A DNA stretch of 21,210 bases from Draconibacterium sp. (GTDB taxonomy: Bacteria; Bacteroidota; Bacteroidia; Bacteroidales; Prolixibacteraceae), in NCBI GenBank assembly GCA_027011835.1, contig JALUZN010000360.1, positions 1-21,210 on the forward strand, given 5' to 3'. The first letter of the stretch is position 1; each line of letters begins with the position of its first letter. A model generated the notes under the pieces. It ran no database searches. It saw nothing but the letters and a program-made list of their open reading frames with translations, and was not told the DNA's origin. This document shows positions 1 to 6,280 of this stretch, one piece after another. The position numbers and the translations under genes are program-made.

Positions 1-433
1 CTTTAAACCCTTGGTAATAGTTTACTGCATAGAAAAACACCATATAAATAAGGTAGATAAAATAGCCCGAAAATAGCTGCCACACTAACGAACTCTCTTC
101 AACCTCTTTTGGGTTGGGATGAATGATTTTTGATAATACGGCACCAAAATAGAGCCAGATAAAAACAATTATCGATGCGGCAATTAAATGAGCCAGCAAA
201 ACATTCGGAATGGTGTGGTCTTCGAGGGTTGCAAATTTTATTACATACCAAATTGAAGACCCCACTAAAGCATAAAAAATTACAAACGAAAAGATATCGA
301 TAATTGCAACATCGACCGGTGTGTTATTTACAAAAATGGAAATTAAAACCAAAATTGTTGCAGCAACCAGCCAAAATGCGCTGTAGTAAATGGCAAGACG
401 TGGATTAGTAATAAACGGGTGCCGGAAATTCAT
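1..433 (-). CDS. Multi-pass membrane protein N-terminus, probable LytS-type sensor histidine kinase (partial, cut by window edge)
   Basis: The frame is open from an ATG at 433 to the left edge, giving 144 residues with no stop. It begins MNFRHPFITNPRLAIYYSAF and contains four hydrophobic stretches: about residues 16-34, 40-62, 72-94 and 122-140. The loop after the third stretch is charged (HPNPKEVEE). The ATG lies one base after the stop of the LiaF-like gene, so the two are probably translationally coupled. In Bacteroidota, four-helix N-termini followed by a His_kinase (PF06580) and ATPase domain are common beside LiaF-like genes, and a LytTR response regulator often follows. That pattern is why I suggest a sensor kinase. 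The kinase domain itself is outside the window, so the function is inferred. Another multi-pass membrane protein is possible. Confidence 0.6.
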   Translation of the reverse strand, partial: MNFRHPFITNPRLAIYYSAFWLVAATILVLISIFVNNTPVDVAIIDIFSFVIFYALVGSSIWYVIKFATLEDHTIPNVLLAHLIAASIIVFIWLYFGAVLSKIIHPNPKEVEESSLVWQLFSGYFIYLIYMVFFYAVNYYQGFK

Positions 434-434
434 T

Positions 435-1172
435 TTAGAAATGTTTAATTTCTATACCGCCAAAAGCAGTAAATCCTCGAATAATAAGTGTTTTCGAAGT
501 GTCGGGAACAATGTGGTTTATCGACGAGCCCCGTTTGTCGGAGAAAGCGCCAAATACTGCCGTTACTTCATTTTTAATGGTCCAGTCGTGCGGCACTTTA
601 AAGCTACATCCGCCAAAAATACTTACACAGTCGATTACCGCTCCGTTTTCCGAAAGCTGTGCCTGTTTGAAATCGTATTCGGTTCCTCCGAACATCGATG
701 TTGTTTTTCCACCGTAAAAGTTTTGTGAGTTTATCAAAACTTCACGTCCTCCGAATATTACAAAATCGTCGAAGTAATCAATCTCCGGTTTTCCTTTTTC
801 TTTCGCCGCAGAAATTGAATCTTTTTTCCTCGAATGGGTAATTAACAGTACTACACCAACAGCAATAATAAAGAGTGGCCAGCCAATTTGCCTTATTTCG
901 TAAGGAATGTGAATAATATCGGGAATAAGAAAAAAACTGCCAATTACAACAAGAATTGTCCCCGAAGTTTTGTTTCCTCCAATTAAAGAAAAAACTCCGA
1001 TGGCAATTAATATCATTTGCCACGAAATCAAAATGTCATTTATCCAACTGGGAATAATATCCAGCTTCTCTAAAACCAGGAGCCCTCCAAAAAGAATAAG
1101 AGCCACTCCAAAATAGAGCCTTTTATCCGATGTTCTCTGGTTTTCCATCTCTTTTGGTTTTTCTGTTACCAT
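435..1172 (-). CDS. LiaF-like membrane protein (LiaI/LiaF-type transmembrane region plus C-terminal LiaF-like domain)
   Basis: This 245-residue protein has a short polar N-terminus, then four hydrophobic segments in two GVALILFGGLLVLEKL-type repeats (about residues 20-110), then a soluble beta-rich C-terminus. The C-terminal half repeats the pattern FGG: IFGGREVLI, MFGGTEYDF, IFGGCSFKVP, AVFGAFSDKR and TAFGGIEIK. That is typical of the LiaF-like/DUF2154 fold, which modulates cell-envelope stress kinases of the LiaSR type in Firmicutes. It is the second gene of a three-gene run: 25 bases downstream of the small membrane protein and one base upstream of the probable kinase. This context supports a role as sensor accessory or regulator of that kinase. 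A second ATG at codon 9 is a possible alternative start. There is no obvious ribosome binding site, which is usual for this phylum. The family call is good; the exact stimulus is unknown. Confidence 0.75.
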   Translation of the reverse strand: MVTEKPKEMENQRTSDKRLYFGVALILFGGLLVLEKLDIIPSWINDILISWQMILIAIGVFSLIGGNKTSGTILVVIGSFFLIPDIIHIPYEIRQIGWPLFIIAVGVVLLITHSRKKDSISAAKEKGKPEIDYFDDFVIFGGREVLINSQNFYGGKTTSMFGGTEYDFKQAQLSENGAVIDCVSIFGGCSFKVPHDWTIKNEVTAVFGAFSDKRGSSINHIVPDTSKTLIIRGFTAFGGIEIKHF

Positions 1173-1197
1173 AGTAATTTTTTAAATTTTAGTACGC

Positions 1198-1575
1198 CTA
1201 AGCTCGTTTCGCAACAATAGATACTCCAATGCCAATTAATAATACCGGCAAAAAAAGCGACATTGTTAATCCGGTAAAAGAGAATATTTTAGGGAGAATA
1301 AAAACACCTCCAACAATTAAAAATACGAACCCCGACGAACGTTTGCCGATAAGCAATATCCCTCCGATAATAATAAGAAGCATTGGCCACGAGAACAGGA
1401 AACAACTGATGCGGGAAAAGAAATCGCGTAACGGGAATATAATATTCTCCCAAAAAATATCGGGAAACTCGAAATATATGCCGAGCTTACGAAGTGCCCA
1501 AAGAACACCCACTCCAATTAAAACAAAAGCGAAAACTATTCTTGAATTACTATTGCCTTTCGATTCAGTATTCAT
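1198..1575 (-). CDS. Small four-helix membrane protein, LiaI/LiaF-like transmembrane region (DUF5668-like)
   Basis: A protein of 125 residues starting MNTESKGNSNSRIVFAFVLI. It is almost wholly hydrophobic, with helices at about residues 14-28, 50-73, 74-95 and 98-120. The helices show the GVGVLWALRKLGI and GGILLIGKR pattern shared with the transmembrane half of the LiaF-like neighbour, so the two look related by duplication. I chose the ATG at 1575. A longer frame opens at a TTG at 1602, but that codon overlaps a TACATTTG promoter box (1600-1607), so transcripts would begin downstream of it. The protein has no soluble domain and no catalytic motif. It is first in the operon with the LiaF-like protein and the probable kinase, so a membrane-sensing or scaffold role is inferred only. 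Confidence 0.7.
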   Translation of the reverse strand: MNTESKGNSNSRIVFAFVLIGVGVLWALRKLGIYFEFPDIFWENIIFPLRDFFSRISCFLFSWPMLLIIIGGILLIGKRSSGFVFLIVGGVFILPKIFSFTGLTMSLFLPVLLIGIGVSIVAKRA

Positions 1576-1599
1576 AATAACATTGATTATATTATTGAC

Positions 1600-1629
1600 C
1601 AAATGTAAGAAACAACATTAAAAAATGAA
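1600..1629 (-). promoter_or_regulatory. Promoter of the LiaF-like operon
   Basis: Read on the minus strand, TACATTTG (1607-1600) matches the Bacteroidota -7 box TAnnTTTG exactly. TTC lies 19 bases upstream (1629-1627), one base off the -33 TTG. Transcription would start near 1593, about 18 bases before the ATG at 1575. Confidence 0.5.
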
Positions 1630-1753
1630 GTTCCCATTCGGTTAATGCGTGATTTGAATCGGTAAAAAATACCTTTATTCCATTTTATTGAGAAATACTC
1701 TTTCGCAATTTCACAATACACACATCAATACAATCAATAAAAAAGAGCAAGGT

Positions 1754-3469
1754 TTATTTCCTTTTTTGCGATTTTGCCCACGAATCGCGCAAGGCAACTG
1801 TACGGTTAAAAATTATGTTTTCTTTTGTTGAATCTAAATCGACATTAAAATAACCCAACCTCTCAAATTGAAAATGGTCGAGTGGTTTCGCGTCTTTTAC
1901 AAATGGTTCGATAAAACAGTTGAGTAAAACCTTTAACGATTCGGGGTTCATAAACTCCTTAAAGTCAACATCTTTATGCCCCAGTGGATTTTCGTCGTTA
2001 AAAAGTCTGTCGTAAAGGCGCACCTCCGATTGAACAGCATGTTTAACCGAAACCCAATGTAAAGTGGCTTTCACTTTTCTTCCATCGGGCGAGTTTCCTC
2101 CTTTTGTTGCCGGGTCGTAAGTGCAGTGCAGCTCTGTTATTTCACCATTTTCGTCTTTAATTACATCGTTACAGGTAATGTAATACGCGTAACGCAACCG
2201 CACTTCGCGTCCCGGTCCCAGTCTGAAAAACTTTCGTGGCGGGTCTTCCATAAAATCATCGCGTTCTATAAAAAGTTCGCGCGAAAAAGGAACTTTCCGT
2301 TTGCCCATACTTTCATCTTCCGGATTATTAACTGCATCCAGCTCTTCCGATTCACCTTCGGGATAGTTCGTAATCACCACTTTTAGCGGGTTTAAAACGC
2401 CCATAACACGTTGTGCAGTTCTGTTGAGGTGCTCTTTTATGCTGAACTCTAAAAGCGAAACATCAATTACGCCATCTACTTTTGTTACACCAACTTTATC
2501 TGCAAAATTTCTTATTGATTCGGGTGTATAGCCGCGTCGCCGGAGTCCGGAAATAGTGGGCATCCGGGGGTCGTCCCAACCCTTTACGTGGCCGTCTTTT
2601 ACCAACTCAAGCAGTTTGCGCTTGCTCATAACTGTGTAGTTCAGGTTTAACCGGGCAAATTCAATTTGTCGCGGGCGATAATCGGACTCTTGCAACTGGT
2701 CGATAAACCAGTCGTACAACGGCCTGTGCACCTCAAACTCCAATGTACAAACCGAGTGAGTAATTCCTTCCCAGTAATCGCTCTGCCCGTGTGCAAAATC
2801 GTACATCGGGTAAATCTTCCATTTATCGCCTGTACGATGATGGTGTGCTTTAATTATGCGGTAAATAAACGGGTCGCGCATGTGCATATTTGGCGATGCC
2901 ATATCTATTTTGGCACGTAAAACGCGGCTCCCTTCATCGAATTCGCCGGCTGCCATTCGCCGAAATAAATCTAAATTCTCTTCTACCGACCGGTTCCGAA
3001 ACGGACTCTCTGTTCCCGGGCGGGTTGGTGTGCCTTTTTGTGAGGCAATTGTTTCGGCATCCTGGTCGTCGACATACGCTTTACCATCTTTTATTAATTG
3101 AATAGCAAATTCGAATAACTTATCGAAGTAGTCGGACGTAAAATACAGCCGGTCTTCCCAGTCGAAGCCAAGCCAACGAATATCATCTTTTATCGACTCA
3201 ACATATTCAGTCTCCTCTTTTGAAGGGTTAGTATCGTCGAAACGCAAATTTGTTTTGCCACCAAATTTTTCGGCAATCCCAAAATTGAGGCAAATCGACT
3301 TTGCGTGTCCAATATGTAAATATCCGTTGGGTTCGGGTGGAAACCGTGTATGAACACGATTGTTATTTTTCCCGGCTTTTAAATCTTCCTCTATTTGCAG
3401 GTCGATAAAGTTTGCCTTTTTTTGAACCTCGGAATTATCTGTTACGTTACTTTTTTCTACCATATCCAT
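1754..3469 (-). CDS. glnS: Glutaminyl-tRNA synthetase
   Basis: This class I aminoacyl-tRNA synthetase charges tRNA-Gln with glutamine in the cytoplasm using ATP. From the ATG at 3469 it has 571 residues; E. coli GlnRS has about 554. The class I signature HIGH is at residues 52-55 in PPEPNGYLHIGHAKS. The KMSKS-like loop is VMSKR at about 280-284, the usual variant in GlnRS. The segment around 230-250 (DYWEGITHSVCTLEFEVHRP) is characteristic of GlnRS rather than GluRS. The C-terminal half is the beta-barrel anticodon-binding region. A longer frame opens at a TTG at 3535, but a promoter box at 3494-3501 lies inside that extension, and AAAGAG stands just before 3469. A second ATG two codons in (3463) is equally possible. 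The gene is divergent from folB and appears monocistronic. Carrying GlnRS suggests direct charging of tRNA-Gln rather than sole reliance on GatCAB. Confidence 0.95.
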   Translation of the reverse strand: MDMVEKSNVTDNSEVQKKANFIDLQIEEDLKAGKNNNRVHTRFPPEPNGYLHIGHAKSICLNFGIAEKFGGKTNLRFDDTNPSKEETEYVESIKDDIRWLGFDWEDRLYFTSDYFDKLFEFAIQLIKDGKAYVDDQDAETIASQKGTPTRPGTESPFRNRSVEENLDLFRRMAAGEFDEGSRVLRAKIDMASPNMHMRDPFIYRIIKAHHHRTGDKWKIYPMYDFAHGQSDYWEGITHSVCTLEFEVHRPLYDWFIDQLQESDYRPRQIEFARLNLNYTVMSKRKLLELVKDGHVKGWDDPRMPTISGLRRRGYTPESIRNFADKVGVTKVDGVIDVSLLEFSIKEHLNRTAQRVMGVLNPLKVVITNYPEGESEELDAVNNPEDESMGKRKVPFSRELFIERDDFMEDPPRKFFRLGPGREVRLRYAYYITCNDVIKDENGEITELHCTYDPATKGGNSPDGRKVKATLHWVSVKHAVQSEVRLYDRLFNDENPLGHKDVDFKEFMNPESLKVLLNCFIEPFVKDAKPLDHFQFERLGYFNVDLDSTKENIIFNRTVALRDSWAKSQKRK

Positions 3470-3493
3470 CTCTTTTACCTCATTTAAAGGCAA

Positions 3494-3501
3494 CAAAATT
3501 A
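3494..3501 (-). promoter_or_regulatory. Probable -7 box of glnS
   Basis: On the minus strand the bases read TAATTTTG, an exact TAnnTTTG match, 25-32 bases upstream of the glnS ATG at 3469. No good TTG lies at the usual 19-base spacing; the nearest (3519-3517) is 15 bases away. The box therefore stands on the -7 match and its position. Confidence 0.4.
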
Positions 3502-3641
3502 AGAAATGATTTGTGACAACGATTAACTGCAACAATTTTTATCGACATTAATCACTTATTTTTAAATAAAAAGAATTCCTCGAGGCTCTACCTCGGAAAT
3601 AGTCAACTTTAAGAATTTTCTTTATTTTCGTAAAAAAAACA

Positions 3642-3992
3642 ATGGGACTGATTGAAATTGAGGGAATGCACTTTTATGCCTATCATGGTCATTTCGAAAC
3701 CGAACAAATTGTAGGAAACGATTTTATTGTTGATTTACAGATGAACGCCGATTGTAAAAAAGCTTCGGTTTCTGACGATTTAACCGATGCACTTAATTAC
3801 CAGGCGGCATATACGCTTGTAAAAAAAGAGATGAGTGTAAAGTCGCGTTTGTTGGAAAATGTAGCCGAACGAATATTAGATGCTCTGTTTCGTGAGTTTC
3901 CAATGCTCGAAAATGCTAAAGTAAAAGTTTCGAAAATGAATCCTCCAATGGGAGGAGAGATTGATAAAGTGAGTGTTACCCTTTCGCGGTAG
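3642..3992 (+). CDS. folB: Dihydroneopterin aldolase
   Basis: FolB converts 7,8-dihydroneopterin to 6-hydroxymethyl-7,8-dihydropterin and glycolaldehyde in folate synthesis. The 116-residue length is normal for this single-domain, octameric cytoplasmic enzyme. Visible family motifs are the N-terminal YAYHGHFETEQIVGNDF (residues 12-28, including the substrate-site Glu), the NYQAAY segment with a conserved Tyr (about 53), SRLLENVAERI (68-78), and KMNPPMGG, whose Lys (about 98) matches the catalytic lysine before the Pro pair. The gene is divergent from glnS and stands alone; the next gene on its strand is tRNA-Cys, 170 bases on. A TATTTTCG box (3623-3630) sits close upstream but leaves only a short leader. 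Bifunctional FolB/FolX-type epimerase activity cannot be excluded from sequence alone. Confidence 0.92.
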   Translation: MGLIEIEGMHFYAYHGHFETEQIVGNDFIVDLQMNADCKKASVSDDLTDALNYQAAYTLVKKEMSVKSRLLENVAERILDALFREFPMLENAKVKVSKMNPPMGGEIDKVSVTLSR

Positions 3993-4114
3993 TGTTGTTT
4001 TTTAGAAAACAACGAGCTTTACCAATAAAATTGATATCGCCCTCTAAAATCCTCTTTAACATTAAACAATTTTAATTGATGTTATTTTAAACAATGGTTT
4101 CTTTTAAAATTATA

Positions 4115-4144
4115 TTGCGGAAATTGGATTTTTTTTTAGCTTTG
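4115..4144 (+). promoter_or_regulatory. Promoter of tRNA-Cys
   Basis: TTG (4115-4117), exactly 19 bases, then TAGCTTTG (4137-4144). This is a full match to the Bacteroidota housekeeping promoter TTG-N19-TAnnTTTG. Transcription would start near 4151, about 12 bases before the mature tRNA end. Confidence 0.7.
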
Positions 4145-4162
4145 CACACCTAAAACGTACAA

Positions 4163-4233
4163 GGTTCCTTGGCCGAGTGGCTAGGCAGCGGTCTGCAAAA
4201 CCGTGTACGGCGGTTCGACTCCGCCAGGAACCT
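4163..4233 (+). tRNA. tRNA-Cys (anticodon GCA)
   Basis: A complete 71-base cloverleaf. The acceptor stem GGTTCCT pairs with AGGAACC. The D stem is GCC/GGC. The anticodon stem GCGGT/ACCGT (first pair G-U) closes the loop CTGCAAA with anticodon GCA at 4195-4197. The T stem GGCGG/CCGCC closes the loop TTCGACT. The discriminator base is T (U73), the cysteine identity base. CCA is not encoded and must be added after transcription. It has its own promoter and terminator, so it is transcribed alone. Confidence 0.96.
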
Positions 4234-4239
4234 CAGCAG

Positions 4240-4269
4240 AAAGCCGGTAATTTACCGGCTTTATTTTTT
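4240..4269 (+). terminator. Intrinsic terminator after tRNA-Cys
   Basis: A ten-pair stem, AAAGCCGGTA (4240-4249) with TACCGGCTTT (4253-4262), a three-base loop, then A and six T (4264-4269). The T run lies inside the 3' end of the convergent methyltransferase gene, so only the plus strand has a proper T tract. Confidence 0.85.
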
Positions 4270-4896
4270 GTAACTAATCGACATTCCCGAAGGCCCCGAT
4301 TCATCTAGAATTGTTTCATAGTTTTCTAAATTCTCTACATAATCAAGAAACTCTTTAATGCCGTTTACCTGCGCAATGGTGCTATGAGCAACAAAACATC
4401 CGCCGCGTTTAAGTTTTGGGTCTAAGGCAATAAAATAATTTTTATACCAATATTTGTCGGCATCGCAGAAAACAAAGTCGTATTTCCCTTTAAGTTTAGG
4501 AACTAAATCGTGCGCATCGGCCAATTTTGTTTCAATAAACTTCGAAACTCCAGCTTTTTTAAAGTTTGCTTTCGCTTGAAAATAGCGATTTTTGTCTATC
4601 TCAATGGTTGTTAGTTTTCCTCCGGTTTTACTCAGTGCCCAGGCAATCCAAATGGCCGAGTGGCCGGTAGAAGTTCCTATTTCAACCACATTTTTATAAC
4701 CGTTCTGAACGATAATGTCGTAAATAATTTTTCCGTCGGAAAGAGGAATATTCATGTCGCGCCAATTATTTGCATTCTCCTCAAGAAATGCCATAATCTT
4801 TCGGTCGAGTTTATTCTCTGCTTTAGGATATTGAGCAAAAACAGAAGTGGTAATAAGAATGCCAATACAAACCAGTCGTAAATATTTTGTGTTCAT
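4261..4896 (-). CDS. Exported class I SAM-dependent methyltransferase, O-methyltransferase family 3-like
   Basis: This 211-residue protein has a clear Sec signal peptide: MNTKYLRLVC, then a hydrophobic core, and a likely cleavage after VFA at residue 21. A Rossmann methyltransferase follows. Motif I is EIGTSTG (72-78), the acidic end of strand 2 is IEID (98-101), and motif IV is DFVFCDADK (140-148). The layout resembles the COMT/CCoAOMT-like family 3. That family usually has DN after GG at the end of strand 5 as metal ligands; here the equivalent reads VAHS (169-172), so metal-dependent chemistry is doubtful. A SAM-fold protein outside the cytoplasm is odd because SAM is not known to be available there. 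It may be an inner-membrane-anchored cytoplasmic enzyme, a repurposed fold or a periplasmic binding protein. The gene is convergent with tRNA-Cys and divergent from the cyclophilin. The fold is sure; the substrate is unknown. Confidence 0.75.
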   Translation of the reverse strand: MNTKYLRLVCIGILITTSVFAQYPKAENKLDRKIMAFLEENANNWRDMNIPLSDGKIIYDIIVQNGYKNVVEIGTSTGHSAIWIAWALSKTGGKLTTIEIDKNRYFQAKANFKKAGVSKFIETKLADAHDLVPKLKGKYDFVFCDADKYWYKNYFIALDPKLKRGGCFVAHSTIAQVNGIKEFLDYVENLENYETILDESGPSGMSISYKK

Positions 4897-5024
4897 ATTT
4901 CTTTTTTTTCAACGATTTAAAGATAAAATAAAAATTGCGAATAAACAGAAGTCCATTTTTTTTCGCTTATCATTCTATTGCTTACTGTTTTTATGAAACA
5001 TTTATGAAATGTGTGAACTTTTTC

Positions 5025-5032
5025 TAAATTTG
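5025..5032 (+). promoter_or_regulatory. Probable -7 box of the cyclophilin gene
   Basis: TAAATTTG is an exact match to the Bacteroidota -7 consensus, 23-30 bases upstream of the ATG at 5055. The -33 region is weak (TTTATG near 5001). Confidence 0.45.
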
Positions 5033-5054
5033 TTCAAAAATTAAAAATACTAAA

Positions 5055-5492
5055 ATGAAAATAGCAGAGATTCATACCCCGAAGGGCATAATGAAAGTGA
5101 AATTTTATGAAGAGGATGCACCCGGAACGGTAGCCAATTTTATTAAACTTGCCGAGTCGGGGTTTTACGATGGTTTAACTTTTCATCGTGTTATTCCAAA
5201 CTTTGTCATTCAGGGTGGATGCCCCGATGGTACTGGTGCAGGGGGCCCCGGTTATACAATAGATTGCGAATTAGATGGAAATAATCAATACCACGATAAA
5301 GGTGTTTTATCGATGGCACACGCCGGGAGAAATACCGGAGGTTCACAATTTTTTATCTGTCACAACCGCGAAAATACCAAACATTTAGACGGGCATCATA
5401 CCTGTTTTGGGAAAGTTTTTGAAGGACTCGATGTGATTGACGATATCAGACAAGGCGATAAAATTGAGAAAATTGTTATTACAGAAGCTTAA
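5055..5492 (+). CDS. Cyclophilin-type peptidyl-prolyl cis-trans isomerase
   Basis: This 145-residue protein catalyses cis-trans isomerisation of peptide bonds before proline. It lacks a signal peptide, so it is cytoplasmic. Its compact length matches the PpiB-like bacterial cyclophilins. The active-site segment FHRVIPNFVIQGG contains Arg45, Phe50 and Gln53 in the positions of the catalytic Arg and its partners in human cyclophilin A. SQFFIC (97-102) supplies the second half of the pocket. The cyclosporin-contacting Trp is replaced by His110 (TKHLDG), so the protein is probably poorly sensitive to cyclosporin. The gene is single, with a TAAATTTG box upstream and a strong terminator just after the stop. 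Which proteins it acts on cannot be told. Confidence 0.93.
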   Translation: MKIAEIHTPKGIMKVKFYEEDAPGTVANFIKLAESGFYDGLTFHRVIPNFVIQGGCPDGTGAGGPGYTIDCELDGNNQYHDKGVLSMAHAGRNTGGSQFFICHNRENTKHLDGHHTCFGKVFEGLDVIDDIRQGDKIEKIVITEA

Positions 5493-5511
5493 AAATTGTT
5501 AAAAAATAGTG

Positions 5512-5548
5512 AAAGGGAAATGAATGACTGTTCGTTTCCCTTTTTTTT
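5512..5548 (+). terminator. Intrinsic terminator after the cyclophilin gene
   Basis: A 13-pair stem (5512-5524 with 5531-5543, one G-T pair), a six-base loop TGACTG, and a run of eight T (5541-5548). It begins 20 bases after the stop codon. Confidence 0.85.
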
Positions 5549-5572
5549 GCAAGTAGCTTTAAAAAGGTTTTT

Positions 5573-6280
5573 ATGATACGTGAGTTCCGGTTTTCGTTTG
5601 AAGAGTTAGCTATTATTCCCAGCGATTTAACAAGTCTACTTGGCTTTACCGACGGAGTTATACCGGAACCTTTCCCCACAATTATTAATGAAGCAATTGC
5701 AACAGCACAGCCGTTTTGCGACATTCGGGGCGGATATAAAATTTTCGACTCAATAGAAATTAACCGGAGCAATAACTCAATTACAATTGAGGAGCAGTTA
5801 TTTCTTCCATCAAAAATTATTGTTACTCAATTAAAAAAGGCGACATCGGCAGCGTTGTATATCTGTTCTGCAGGCAAAGGAATTTCAGATTATTCAAATA
5901 AATTGGCAAATCAGGGCGATCCGCTACTTGCTTATGTTTTCGATGTAATTGGTTCGGTAACGGTTGAAAAAGCCATGGATAAAATTCAGAAAGAACTGGA
6001 ATTGGAAATGGTAGATGCCGGATTAACAATTTCCGACAGGTACTCACCCGGATATTGTGAGTGGAGTGTAAATGAGCAGCACTATCTGTTTCACTTGCTT
6101 CCCGAGAATTTTTGTGGAGTTACACTTTCCGAATCGTCGTTAATGCATCCTATTAAATCGGTAAGTGGAATTATTGGAATAGGGAAGGAGATGAAGCAGA
6201 AAGGTTATCAATGCGACTGGTGCAGCGATAAAAATTGTATTTACGGAAAAATTAAACGTAGCCAGGGTCGTAACGGTTAA
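5573..6280 (+). CDS. Stand-alone protein resembling the methionine synthase (MetH) activation domain
   Basis: A 235-residue protein. Its second half carries the signature of the B12-dependent methionine synthase activation domain (PF02965): DRYSPGY (155-161), then an ESxxMHPxKSVSGIIGIG segment (187-204). In MetH this domain binds SAM and presents it for reductive remethylation of cob(II)alamin. Here there are no homocysteine, folate or cobalamin domains and no signal peptide. The C-terminus adds a CxxCxxxxC motif (Cys214, Cys217, Cys222), which could bind a metal or an iron-sulfur cluster. Stand-alone versions are known (Thermotoga TM0269). It could reactivate a split MetH or another corrinoid protein, but no such gene is in the window. 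The ATG is 25 bases after the cyclophilin terminator, and a TAGCTTTA box (5554-5561) lies in that gap. The stop overlaps that of the convergent gldK-like gene. Confidence 0.75.
   Translation: MIREFRFSFEELAIIPSDLTSLLGFTDGVIPEPFPTIINEAIATAQPFCDIRGGYKIFDSIEINRSNNSITIEEQLFLPSKIIVTQLKKATSAALYICSAGKGISDYSNKLANQGDPLLAYVFDVIGSVTVEKAMDKIQKELELEMVDAGLTISDRYSPGYCEWSVNEQHYLFHLLPENFCGVTLSESSLMHPIKSVSGIIGIGKEMKQKGYQCDWCSDKNCIYGKIKRSQGRNG

Noticed and set aside
1722..1765. Possible terminator after glnS
   Set aside because: The minus strand has a T run (TCTTTTTT), but the stem GCAA..GG/CC..TTGC needs a four-base bulge; too weak to call.
3581..3595. Small GC-rich hairpin CGAGG/CCTCG in the glnS-folB divergent gap
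   Set aside because: Only five pairs, not followed by a T run and not placed at a promoter box; nothing supports a function.
3994..4013. Eight-pair hairpin GTTGTTTT/AAAACAAC just after folB
   Set aside because: No T run follows on either strand, so it does not qualify as an intrinsic terminator.
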